6,894 nucleotides of DNA. It comes from Synechococcus sp. HW_metabat.54. Its GTDB lineage: Bacteria; Cyanobacteriota; Cyanobacteriia; PCC-6307; Cyanobiaceae. Under the pieces are notes generated by a model that was not told the origin of the DNA, ran no database searches, and was given only the letters and a program-made list of their open reading frames with translations. The DNA is taken from the NCBI GenBank assembly GCA_018623675.1, contig JAAZVJ010000052.1, positions 1-6,894 of the forward strand. Reading direction: 5' to 3'. Of this stretch, positions 1 to 4,861 are shown one piece after another (positions within the stretch are counted from its first letter, which is position 1; every line of letters starts with the position of its first letter). The position numbers were made by a program, and so were the translations under genes.

Positions 1-1
1 A

Positions 2-280
2 AGGGCTGGTCGAACTGTGGCCCGACCAGCCCTGGAAGTACTGGAGCTGCTGCTGGATCCAGGAACACCTCCCAAGGCACGCCTCAGCCTGTTGGCAGCC
101 CTCACCTATCTCTTGATGCCTGCCGATCTGGTGCCTGATGTGCTTCCCGTGGCCGGCTTTAGCGATGACCTAGTTGCGCTTACTGCCGTGATCGGTCTTT
201 GGCGACATCACCTCACCGAAGACATTCAACGTCGGGCACAACGCAAACTGGACCGGTGGTTTCCCTCCGGTCAGTCCTGA
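2..280 (+). CDS. DUF1232 (YkvA-like) family protein, 5' end cut by window edge
   Basis: This is a small protein with a DUF1232 domain. The family signature is visible as YLLMPADLVPDVLPVAGFSD, followed by DLVALTAVIGLW. Members carry one or two hydrophobic helices around a PxDLxPD motif; no biochemical role is established that I can name. The frame is open from base 2 (codons for R-A-G-R-T) into a GTG at 17, which could serve as a start and would give 87 residues. Because there is no upstream stop and the extra residues read like a natural continuation (basic linker, then ARPALE), I infer that the true start lies before the window. The C-terminus is basic and amphipathic (QRRAQRKLDRWF). The next gene starts 10 bases after its TGA on the same strand, so the two may be co-transcribed. 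The family call is secure; the start is not. Confidence 0.8.
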   Translation, partial: RAGRTVARPALEVLELLLDPGTPPKARLSLLAALTYLLMPADLVPDVLPVAGFSDDLVALTAVIGLWRHHLTEDIQRRAQRKLDRWFPSGQS

Positions 281-290
281 CCTCTGACAC

Positions 291-620
291 ATGCCCCAGT
301 GGAATGCAGCCATGGAAGACGACCTGGTGGTGGTGCTGAAGGATTGGTTGAAGCAAAAAGGGCGCACCCAGGCCGATTTACGCCGCAGCCTTCGGGCCAG
401 CTCCACACGGATGCCGGCACTGCTGGAGGTGCTGGAGCGAGAACACCGCCAGGGCGGCTTGCCAAAACTGGCCGCTCGCCTGTGCGCGATTGATGCCGAA
501 TGGAGCGCATCGCCGAACGCCTTAGACCCCAGCGATGGCTCAACAGCCAATGCCGACCATGATCCATTTGGGCAGCTGGATCTGCTCCTCCAAGAAATCC
601 GCGACGATTCCGTCAGCTGA
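291..620 (+). CDS. Conserved-type hypothetical protein with possible helix-turn-helix
   Basis: I do not recognise a named family with certainty. The 109-residue product is helical and soluble. Residues about 12-62 (LKDWLKQKGRTQADLRRSLR, then a serine-rich turn and RMPALLEVLE) have the spacing of a lambda-repressor/XRE-like helix-turn-helix: TQADLRRSL as the scanning helix and STRMPALLEVL as a possible recognition helix. The tail (about 70-109) is acidic and looks disordered apart from a last helix, FGQLDLLLQEI. The ATG at 291 has no clear Shine-Dalgarno sequence. A second in-frame ATG at 312 (MEDDLVVVL) is preceded by GGAA at 301-304 and would remove seven residues, so either start is possible. 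It lies just downstream of the DUF1232 gene. A DNA-binding role is inference only; it could instead be a small protein-protein adaptor. Confidence 0.7.
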   Translation: MPQWNAAMEDDLVVVLKDWLKQKGRTQADLRRSLRASSTRMPALLEVLEREHRQGGLPKLAARLCAIDAEWSASPNALDPSDGSTANADHDPFGQLDLLLQEIRDDSVS

Positions 621-660
621 TCAAAATCCCATGCAGAGTGTGGGTAGATGACATCGCAAC

Positions 661-912
661 ATGTCTGTTGCTTCTCTGTTCACGATCTCTTCCGCGGTCT
701 TGGTGGGACTTCAGGTCATGACAGCACTGCCTCTCATGGCCCAGACGGAACGCTGGATCAATGGTCCAGGTAGCAGCACCGGCAAGGCCAGCAAGGTGGT
801 TCCCACCAATTGCGTCAAAAGCGACGATGGGTCGGTGACCTGTGACACCAAAGTGGAGAACCCCCCTGGCACCACACCTGCTCGCCCCTCCTACGAGCCG
901 TTCAGCAACTGA
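661..912 (+). CDS. Small secreted protein with two cysteines
   Basis: This is an 83-residue protein of no named family. Residues 1-27 form a plausible Sec signal peptide: a hydrophobic core (SLFTISSAVLVGLQVMTALP) ending LMA before QTE, where signal peptidase I could cleave, leaving about 56 residues. There is no lipobox cysteine near that site, so it is not an obvious lipoprotein. The mature part holds C51 and C61 in TNCVKSDDGSVTCDTK, close enough for a ten-residue disulfide-closed loop, followed by a proline-rich tail ending PSYEPFSN. I have the impression of similar short proteins (NC...DGS.TCDTK...NP.G) in other marine Synechococcus, but I cannot search. It sits 40 bases after the preceding stop and 8 bases before the psiE-like gene. 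Location in the periplasm or lumen is inferred. Confidence 0.7.
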   Translation: MSVASLFTISSAVLVGLQVMTALPLMAQTERWINGPGSSTGKASKVVPTNCVKSDDGSVTCDTKVENPPGTTPARPSYEPFSN

Positions 913-920
913 GCCGTTCT

Positions 921-1385
921 GTGTCCCGTTCTCGTCATCGCTGGCCTTCTTTTCTGAAGGTGGTGGACTCTGCTGAACAGCAAGTCGCCAAAGTTCTCAC
1001 GGTGATCACTGCAGTGGTGATCGTGGCAGCCCTCGTGCAGCTGATTCTGCGCGTCAGCCTCAACCTGATCAGCCCACAATCCGCCAACTGGCTTGGCGAT
1101 GGCCTGATCAAGGTGTTGGGTGATCTGCTTACGGTGCTGATCGCCCTTGAGGTGCTGCAGAACGTCACCAGCTATCTACGCCGGCACGTGGTGCAGTTGG
1201 AACTCGTGCTCGTTACAGCACTGACTGCCGTCGCCCGAAAGGTGATCGTTCTCCCGGCCGGAGCCGAAAACAAACCCCAGCTTTTGATCGGTCTGGGGGC
1301 AGCTTCCATTGCTTTGGCAGGGGCCTACTGGCTGGTCATGCGCGCCAACCCAGGTCGTCGCCATGACGAGGATTACCGCCAGTAA
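921..1385 (+). CDS. PsiE-family (phosphate-starvation-inducible E) membrane protein
   Basis: This is a 154-residue integral membrane protein with four predicted helices at about 25-47, 58-86, 91-111 and 122-140. The family features are the second helix running into LIALEVLQNVTSYLRRH, then a third helix with ALTAVARKVIVLP and a last one ending AYWLVM. PsiE proteins were named for induction under phosphate limitation in E. coli; their molecular function is unknown, and the name should not be taken as proof of phosphate control here. I see no convincing Pho box upstream. The start is GTG at 921, with no clear Shine-Dalgarno sequence and no good internal alternative before the first helix. The charged tail (GRRHDEDYRQ) is encoded where the gene overlaps the convergent Nif11-cupin gene by 13 bases. 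It follows the small secreted gene by 8 bases, so a short operon is likely. Confidence 0.82.
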   Translation: MSRSRHRWPSFLKVVDSAEQQVAKVLTVITAVVIVAALVQLILRVSLNLISPQSANWLGDGLIKVLGDLLTVLIALEVLQNVTSYLRRHVVQLELVLVTALTAVARKVIVLPAGAENKPQLLIGLGAASIALAGAYWLVMRANPGRRHDEDYRQ

Positions 1386-1954
1386 AGGGCAAGCCAGATG
1401 CTGCCGGGATCAGGATCTGTGCGATCCAGCCGATGGCGTTGGTGGGGTGGCAAATACAGGCCATCGCCAACGCTGAGGTCAAGGCTTCGCAGCGGATCGG
1501 CGAGTTGCAATCGGGCACTGCCTCTGAGCAGGGTCACCCATTCGTGTTCCTCCTGGTCATACCAAAAGCCTGGAGGGCTGCAGGCCTCACAGGAGTGAAT
1601 CAATTCCAAGCGCCAGTCGCAACCCTGCTGGAGAACGCGTACCTGCTCCTCTCCAGTAGGGGGCAGCGCTCCCCTCAATAACGGATCCAGCAACCCTTCA
1701 GGATCCGAACGCACAACAGCCCCTCCGTCGGTCGGATCCGGGGAATCTGCAGGATCTTCACCCCAGCGTCGCCCAATCTCGAAGCCCCAGGTCCGGGCTA
1801 GTTGCACAACCTGATTGTGATCACTGCAGGCAGCGAATGCTTCACGCCGCGCGGGGTCATTGTCGAGAGATGCCACCAAAGCATTGAGCTGCTCCACCTT
1901 GTGGAGAAAGCGTTGGAGATCGGCTTCAGCCACACCAGACTCTTGGTATCCCAC
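1373..1954 (-). CDS. Nif11 domain-cupin fusion protein
   Basis: This is a 193-residue protein with two modules. Residues about 11-66 match the Nif11 pattern: DLQRFLHKVEQLNALVASL, then NQVVQLARTWGFEIG and RRW. A linker rich in D, P and G (67-85) leads to a single cupin barrel at about 105-193. The cupin has a first motif FWYDQEEHEWVTLLRG (H137, E138) and a second GDGLYLPPHQRHRL (H171, H174), so three histidines could bind a metal. Nif11 domains are best known as leader peptides of ribosomal natural products, but here the domain caps a folded enzyme-like barrel and no peptide precursor is visible nearby. The substrate cannot be told. The start is GTG at 1954, supported by AGGA five bases upstream. 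The 3' end overlaps the psiE-like gene tail to tail. Confidence 0.85.
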   Translation of the reverse strand: MGYQESGVAEADLQRFLHKVEQLNALVASLDNDPARREAFAACSDHNQVVQLARTWGFEIGRRWGEDPADSPDPTDGGAVVRSDPEGLLDPLLRGALPPTGEEQVRVLQQGCDWRLELIHSCEACSPPGFWYDQEEHEWVTLLRGSARLQLADPLRSLDLSVGDGLYLPPHQRHRLDRTDPDPGSIWLALYWR

Positions 1955-1959
1955 CGTGA

Positions 1960-1963
1960 TCCT
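1960..1963 (-). promoter_or_regulatory. Shine-Dalgarno for the Nif11-cupin gene
   Basis: On the minus strand, AGGA lies five bases before the GTG at 1954. It supports that start over the in-frame GTG seven codons further in (1933), which would clip the N-terminus just before the Nif11 domain. Confidence 0.5.
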
Positions 1964-2022
1964 GGCAACCGACAGGACCAGATGCTTTCAAGCACACTGA
2001 CTCGCGACTGAATCTGTCGACA

Positions 2023-2253
2023 GTGCCGAAGAAATCCTCCCTATCGATCGGTGATCTTGAAGCAGGATTTCCCAACTACTGCCGGGCCTTGCGCACCCTC
2101 GTTGCCCAGGGGAATGATCAAGAAACCATTCGCAAAACGCTGTGCTGGGATTATTTAGACCGGCTCCATAACAGCCTGCCGCGCGACTATCGCTCACCGG
2201 TTGAGCTGATGGCCCGCTATAGGAGCTCCCTGCAGCCTTCCAGAGCAGAATGA
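2023..2253 (+). CDS. Small orphan protein, 76 residues
   Basis: I do not recognise a characterised family. The product is soluble and mostly helical, with a core at residues 8-66: SIGDLEAGFPNYCRALRTLV, a short turn with NDQETIRKTL, then CWDYLDRLHNSLP and a final helix PVELMARYRSSL. Cysteines at 20 and 41 are isolated and not in a metal-binding pattern. It has no signal peptide or membrane segment. The start is a GTG at 2023 with no clear Shine-Dalgarno sequence; no other start codon lies upstream in frame back to about 1981. It diverges from the Nif11-cupin gene across 68 bases, which must hold both promoters, and it ends 21 bases before the cytochrome start on the same strand, so it may be co-transcribed with it. 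The composition suggests a real lineage-specific gene rather than a chance frame. Confidence 0.65.
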   Translation: MPKKSSLSIGDLEAGFPNYCRALRTLVAQGNDQETIRKTLCWDYLDRLHNSLPRDYRSPVELMARYRSSLQPSRAE

Positions 2254-2274
2254 TGCTTAGACAGGTTGAAGTGC

Positions 2275-2616
2275 ATGGCTTTTATACGCAAGATCGTTGT
2301 GGTCAGCCTGATGCTGATGATTGCGGCCATGGCGCCTTCTCCAAGCTGGGCCATACCGGCCGCAGGCCAAGATCTATTCAACAATCATTGCTCCGGATGC
2401 CACGTCAATGGAGGCAACATCATCCGTCGAGGCCGCACCCTAAAAATGGCGGCGCTGAAACGCAATGGCATCGACAACCCTGAAGCCATCGCCCGAATCG
2501 CCAGGGAAGGGATCGGACAAATGTCGGGTTATGCGGAAGCCCTGGGCGAAGGAGGAGACCAGATCGTGGCGGAGTGGATTTGGGAGCAAGCTCAGAACGC
2601 CTGGACCCAGGGATAA
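2275..2616 (+). CDS. Cytochrome c6-like (class I c-type) precursor
   Basis: This encodes a 113-residue precursor of a soluble monohaem cytochrome. Residues 1-26 form a Sec signal peptide ending SPSWA before IPAAGQ, so the product is exported to the thylakoid lumen or periplasm. Haem attaches at C39 and C42 with H43 as axial ligand (NHCSGCH). M83 in GIGQMSGY is the likely second ligand, and the C-terminal helix ends WIWEQAQNAW as in c6 proteins (family ...QAxxxW). c6 carries electrons from the cytochrome b6f complex to photosystem I or terminal oxidase. The sixth-ligand segment reads MS where typical c6 has MP, so a divergent c6-like (c6B/c6C-type) paralogue is possible rather than the main petJ. 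I chose ATG 2275 over the in-frame TTG at 2266 because it gives a clean n-region (MAFIRK). AGG at 2263-2265 is nine bases upstream. The 3' end overlaps the YciI-family gene by 25 bases. Confidence 0.88.
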   Translation: MAFIRKIVVVSLMLMIAAMAPSPSWAIPAAGQDLFNNHCSGCHVNGGNIIRRGRTLKMAALKRNGIDNPEAIARIAREGIGQMSGYAEALGEGGDQIVAEWIWEQAQNAWTQG

Positions 2617-2861
2617 ACCTCAAGGGCGGTCCAAATCCCTTCACGCCAATACACATCCTGCTCAAGAAGGCTGCGCACTTGTTGAAGCTCGCTGGCTTCA
2701 AAAATGCCGAAAACGTGGGTGCTGCCCTCAGTTGGGCCCAACGTAATCAAGGTTCCTGCCTCCTTCAGATCTTGGAGACGCGACAGGTGCTCTTCACGAA
2801 ATGGCGTGCGCTTTTCAAGCGCGTTCTCGCAGTACGTGCCCCAAAGAACAAAACGAGCCAT
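2592..2861 (-). CDS. YciI-family (YCII-related) protein
   Basis: This is an 89-residue ferredoxin-like-fold protein of the YCII family, of usual length for the family. Recognisable parts are the first strand ARFVLWGTYCENALEKR, then REEHLSRLQDLKEAGTLITL with H25, the GP turn, a second strand THVFGIFE, and QDVYWREGIWTALEVYPW with D69. The histidine and the late aspartate fit the conserved polar residues of the family, which have been proposed as a catalytic dyad in YciI-like proteins; no substrate is known. It has no signal peptide, so it is cytosolic. The start is ATG 2861 with no Shine-Dalgarno sequence visible. It is transcribed towards the cytochrome gene, with tail-to-tail overlap at 2592-2616, and away from abrB, with about 100 bases of intergenic DNA between the two starts. 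The family call is firm, the function unknown. Confidence 0.87.
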   Translation of the reverse strand: MARFVLWGTYCENALEKRTPFREEHLSRLQDLKEAGTLITLGPTEGSTHVFGIFEASELQQVRSLLEQDVYWREGIWTALEVYPWVQAF

Positions 2862-2948
2862 CGACGTTGAATACCCTAAAAAGGAGAAATCGTTCCACTG
2901 AGGATGGCACAGTGGCGCAATTGAAGGCTATGTTCGAAACGTAGATCT

Positions 2949-2954
2949 TTTAAT
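2949..2954 (+). promoter_or_regulatory. Possible -10 element for abrB
   Basis: TTTAAT matches five of six bases of the sigma-70-type -10 consensus. It lies so close to the ATG at 2963 that transcription would begin about two bases before the start codon. There is no good -35 hexamer at 16-18 bases; TTGAAG at 2921-2926 is 22 bases away, too far. This is a weak call by eye. Confidence 0.3.
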
Positions 2955-2962
2955 ACACGATC

Positions 2963-3334
2963 ATGCTCACAGGGAGTGACCTGCTCAATAAGGTCAAAGA
3001 ACTGGGCGATGTCAGCAAATCTGATCTGGTTCGCGCCTGCGGCTACGTATCGGGCAAGAAGGATGGCGGCGAGCGCCTTAATTTCACCGCCTTCTATGAA
3101 GCTCTACTGGAAGCCAAAGGCGTCAATCTGGGCATTGGTGGTGGTGCCGGTGTTGGCAAAGGTGGCCGCAAGCTTTCCTATGTCGCCACTGTTCAGGGCA
3201 ATGGCAACTTGCTGATCGGCAAGGCTTACACCGCCATGCTCGACCTCAAACCAGGTGATGAGTTTGAGATCAAACTGGGGCGCAAACAGATCCGTCTCGT
3301 GCCCGTTGGTGGCAGCGACGAAGACGAAGAGTGA
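2963..3334 (+). CDS. Cyanobacterial AbrB-like transcriptional regulator (cyAbrB)
   Basis: This is a 123-residue DNA-binding regulator of the cyanobacterial AbrB family, in which the AbrB-like domain is at the C-terminus rather than the N-terminus as in Bacillus. Residues 1-55 are the conserved N-terminal part (LLNKVKELGDVSKSDLVRAC, then SGKKDGGERLNFTAFYEALL). A glycine-rich linker (57-68) follows, then the swapped-hairpin-type domain at about 70-114 (ATVQGNGNLLIGKAYTAML, DLKPGDEFEIKLGRKQIRLV) and an acidic tail, SDEDEE. Studied relatives in Synechocystis (Sll0359, Sll0822) tune carbon and nitrogen genes; which of the two this resembles cannot be settled here. The start is ATG 2963, with no Shine-Dalgarno sequence and a possible -10 immediately upstream. 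Its stop lies one base from the convergent trpA stop. Confidence 0.92.
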   Translation: MLTGSDLLNKVKELGDVSKSDLVRACGYVSGKKDGGERLNFTAFYEALLEAKGVNLGIGGGAGVGKGGRKLSYVATVQGNGNLLIGKAYTAMLDLKPGDEFEIKLGRKQIRLVPVGGSDEDEE

Positions 3335-3335
3335 T

Positions 3336-4163
3336 TCAGTCGGCAGCGCTCCTCAGCTGACGACAAAATTCACCAGCCTGCGCGGCAGCGGAGCTTGGCT
3401 CCGTTGCCGCGATTCTTTTCACCAAGGCACTGCCAACAATTGCTCCATCAGCACCCCACGATTTGACCTGGGACACTTGATCAGGGCCTGAAATTCCAAA
3501 GCCCACTGCAACAGGGATCGGGCAACAAGCCTTCAAATCAGACACCAATGAAGAAACGCGGCCTTCCAGGCTGGTGCGCTCACCGGTGACACCCGTGACG
3601 CTCACGAGATAGGTGAAGCCACGACTCGCTGCTGCAATTCGCGCCATGCGCTCAGCAGGTGTTGTGGGTGCCACCAGCAAAACAAGATCGAGCCCGGCAG
3701 CTTGAGCCAGGGGAGACAGCCGTTCTGCCTCTTCAAGGGGGAGATCGGGAATCACCAATCCTGAGGCGCCCGCAGCTGCCGCCTCTGCAAAGAAAGCCTC
3801 TGGGCCCCGATTCAGCAAAGGATTGCTGTAAGTGAACAGAATCACAGGGATCGTGAGTTTGCCCTTGAGGCTGGCCAACATCTCCAATACCAGTCCAGGA
3901 GTGGTACCGGCCTCGAGGGCGCGGTAGGCGGAAGCCTGAATCACTGGACCATCGGCCAGAGGGTCGCTGTAGGGGAGTCCCAGCTCGACCATGTCAGCAC
4001 CGTTGTCTTGCAAGCTGAGCAGAACATCAGCCGTGGTGCTGAGATCGGGGTCTCCAGCCATCAGAAAGGGCATCAGCGCCATCCGACCTTGCTCGCGCAG
4101 GCTTGCGAAGCGTGCAGCAATGGGCGACAGAGAGTCGGTTGCGGTCACTGCGGAGGAGGTCAT
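3336..4163 (-). CDS. trpA: Tryptophan synthase alpha subunit
   Basis: TrpA cleaves indole-3-glycerol phosphate to indole and glyceraldehyde 3-phosphate; indole passes to TrpB, which makes tryptophan. The 275-residue product covers the whole TIM barrel. Catalytic acids are seen as E60 in [16 protein letters not shown] and D71 in the same stretch, equivalent to E49 and D60 of the Salmonella enzyme. Other family segments are PFLMAGDPD near the start, [31 protein letters not shown] and the phosphate-binding AVGFGIS and [10 protein letters not shown] chose ATG 4163; a TTG three codons upstream (4172) is possible but has no better ribosome site. The gene follows the DUF3007 gene by 45 bases on the same strand, so expression as the last gene of an ndhL-DUF3007-trpA run is plausible. 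Its last 25 codons contain a strong hairpin serving the facing abrB gene. Confidence 0.97.
   Translation of the reverse strand: MTSSAVTATDSLSPIAARFASLREQGRMALMPFLMAGDPDLSTTADVLLSLQDNGADMVELGLPYSDPLADGPVIQASAYRALEAGTTPGLVLEMLASLKGKLTIPVILFTYSNPLLNRGPEAFFAEAAAAGASGLVIPDLPLEEAERLSPLAQAAGLDLVLLVAPTTPAERMARIAAASRGFTYLVSVTGVTGERTSLEGRVSSLVSDLKACCPIPVAVGFGISGPDQVSQVKSWGADGAIVGSALVKRIAATEPSSAAAQAGEFCRQLRSAAD
3381..3420 (+). terminator. Rho-independent terminator of abrB, inside trpA coding sequence
   Basis: Bases 3381-3394 pair with 3398-3411 in a 14-bp GC-rich stem closed by the loop TTG, followed by ATTCTTTTC (3412-3420). The only imperfect pair is 3388-3404, a G-U wobble in the plus-strand RNA; on the minus strand it becomes an A-C mismatch. 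The hairpin begins 46 bases after the abrB stop and encodes the trpA residues [10 protein letters not shown] on the other strand. The T-rich tract lies on the side expected for plus-strand transcription. The structure is seen directly; the terminator role is inferred. Confidence 0.65.
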
Positions 4164-4208
4164 GGGGGCCAAGTATGCGGTTCAGCGCAGCACAAGCACT
4201 GCGGGAGC

Positions 4209-4541
4209 CTACGAGTCGGTGGTGGATTCCGGCGAGAGTTCCTTGAGTAAAGCCTGTTGCTCCTCAGGGCTCAGCGCATCAAAGCGCTCTTGAAGCTGCG
4301 CATCCGTGAACTCGTCATACTCCTCGCGATAGCGACGACGCTGCTCCATGTACGTCATTTTTCCGGTCACAACACGGAACAGATAGGAGCCCGTCCATAC
4401 CACCACGATCACGATCAGGACCGCTTCAGCGGCGATTCCTGCAGAGGCGTCTTCAAAGCCAACCGCAGTAAAGGCGCCATAGCCAATGGCACCCAACACC
4501 AGCACGGCGAGGCCGATCAGCAAAACGTTGAGTCGCGTCAA
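4209..4541 (-). CDS. DUF3007 membrane protein
   Basis: This is a 110-residue cyanobacterial membrane protein of the DUF3007 type. Two membrane segments lie at about 5-26 (NVLLIGLAVLVLGAIGYGAF) and 37-59 (AAEAVLIVIVVVWTGSYLF). A charged, helical, probably stromal/cytosolic tail follows: MTYMEQRRRYREEYDEFTD, then QERFDALSPEEQQALLKEL. Function is unknown to me. Its constant position beside ndhL suggests a link to the thylakoid NDH-1 complex, but that is guilt by association. The start is TTG at 4541 (MTRLNVLL), three bases after the ndhL stop, with GAGG eight bases upstream inside the end of ndhL; this points to translational coupling. No ATG occurs before the first helix. It is probably co-transcribed with ndhL, and perhaps with trpA 45 bases further on. 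Confidence 0.85.
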   Translation of the reverse strand: MTRLNVLLIGLAVLVLGAIGYGAFTAVGFEDASAGIAAEAVLIVIVVVWTGSYLFRVVTGKMTYMEQRRRYREEYDEFTDAQLQERFDALSPEEQQALLKELSPESTTDS

Positions 4542-4544
4542 AGT

Positions 4545-4793
4545 TCAGACCTCGCCTTGGCCTTGAAGACGGAAATTCAGGAAAGGGGCGAAAAGGATCA
4601 TCCCTGGGAAGAACAAAAACACCATTCCGTAGATGCCAAGGCGCTCGACCTTGCCCATCTGGTGCCAACGCTTGTTCATCCAGAAGTAGAGCGCAAGAGG
4701 CACCACCACCAGGTAAAGACCACCTAAAAGGACATAGGCAGCAATCACGAGCAGCGCATCGACGCTGACCACGTTGGTGATGGCATCTGGCAA
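4545..4793 (-). CDS. ndhL: NDH-1 subunit L (NdhL)
   Basis: NdhL is a small membrane subunit of the cyanobacterial and chloroplast NDH-1 (photosynthetic complex I), which takes part in cyclic electron flow, respiration and CO2 uptake in the thylakoid membrane. The 82-residue product has two hydrophobic segments, about 13-36 ([20 protein letters not shown]) and 52-75 ([20 protein letters not shown]). Between them is the conserved [17 protein letters not shown] loop, and the end is [12 protein letters not shown]. The frame is open back to 4889, but that would run into the tRNA-Leu gene and add a basic, proline-rich stretch foreign to the family, so the true start is internal. TTG 4793 sits six bases after GGAAGG (4800-4805); the neighbouring GTG 4796 is nearly as good. 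It is the first gene of the run with DUF3007 and trpA. Confidence 0.9.
   Translation of the reverse strand: MPDAITNVVSVDALLVIAAYVLLGGLYLVVVPLALYFWMNKRWHQMGKVERLGIYGMVFLFFPGMILFAPFLNFRLQGQGEV
4550..4553 (-). promoter_or_regulatory. Shine-Dalgarno for the DUF3007 gene
   Basis: GAGG on the minus strand lies within the last codons of ndhL, eight bases before the TTG at 4541. It supports that unusual start and coupling to ndhL translation. Confidence 0.5.
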
Positions 4794-4799
4794 CACAGG

Positions 4800-4805
4800 C
4801 CTTCC
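4800..4805 (-). promoter_or_regulatory. Shine-Dalgarno that sets the ndhL start
   Basis: GGAAGG on the minus strand is six bases from TTG 4793 and three from GTG 4796. It is the only good ribosome site upstream of the first membrane segment and argues against the long version that would overlap the tRNA. Confidence 0.55.
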
Positions 4806-4818
4806 GGTGATTGGTCGA

Positions 4819-4828
4819 AATCTAAGAT
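4819..4828. promoter_or_regulatory. Candidate divergent -10 region between tRNA-Leu and ndhL
   Basis: The sequence AATCTAAGAT is nearly symmetric. It offers TAAGAT (4823-4828) as a plus-strand -10 about 34 bases before the tRNA, and TAGATT (4819-4824, minus) as a -10 that would start ndhL RNA a few bases before its ribosome site. Each matches four of six consensus bases. No clear -35 box is seen for either strand. The call rests on position and partial match only. Confidence 0.3.
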
Positions 4829-4861
4829 GCCGCGAAGGACACTGACTGGGTCCTAACCGCC

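Noticed and set aside
170..567. Two minus-strand open frames opposite genes 1 and 2
   Set aside because: They are basic, serine/arginine-rich translations without family features, lying wholly over plus-strand genes with better composition.
1002..1829. 13-base repeat GTGATCACTGCAG at 1002-1014 and 1817-1829
   Set aside because: Only two copies, each inside a different coding sequence and explained by ordinary codons; chance similarity is likely.
1373..1954. Nif11-cupin gene as a prochlorosin-type peptide precursor
   Set aside because: There is no double-glycine site followed by a short cysteine-rich core; the C-terminal half is a folded cupin.
2622..2645. AAGGG/CCCTT pairing just after the cytochrome stop
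   Set aside because: A five-base stem with a ten-base loop and no T-tract is too weak.
2682..2701. Perfect 7-bp hairpin TTGAAGC/GCTTCAA after the cytochrome gene
   Set aside because: No T-tract follows it on either strand, and it lies within YciI codons, so a terminator call is not supported.
4164..4172. TTG at 4172 as trpA start
   Set aside because: ATG 4163 is only three codons in and gives the usual N-terminus; there is no ribosome site favouring the TTG.
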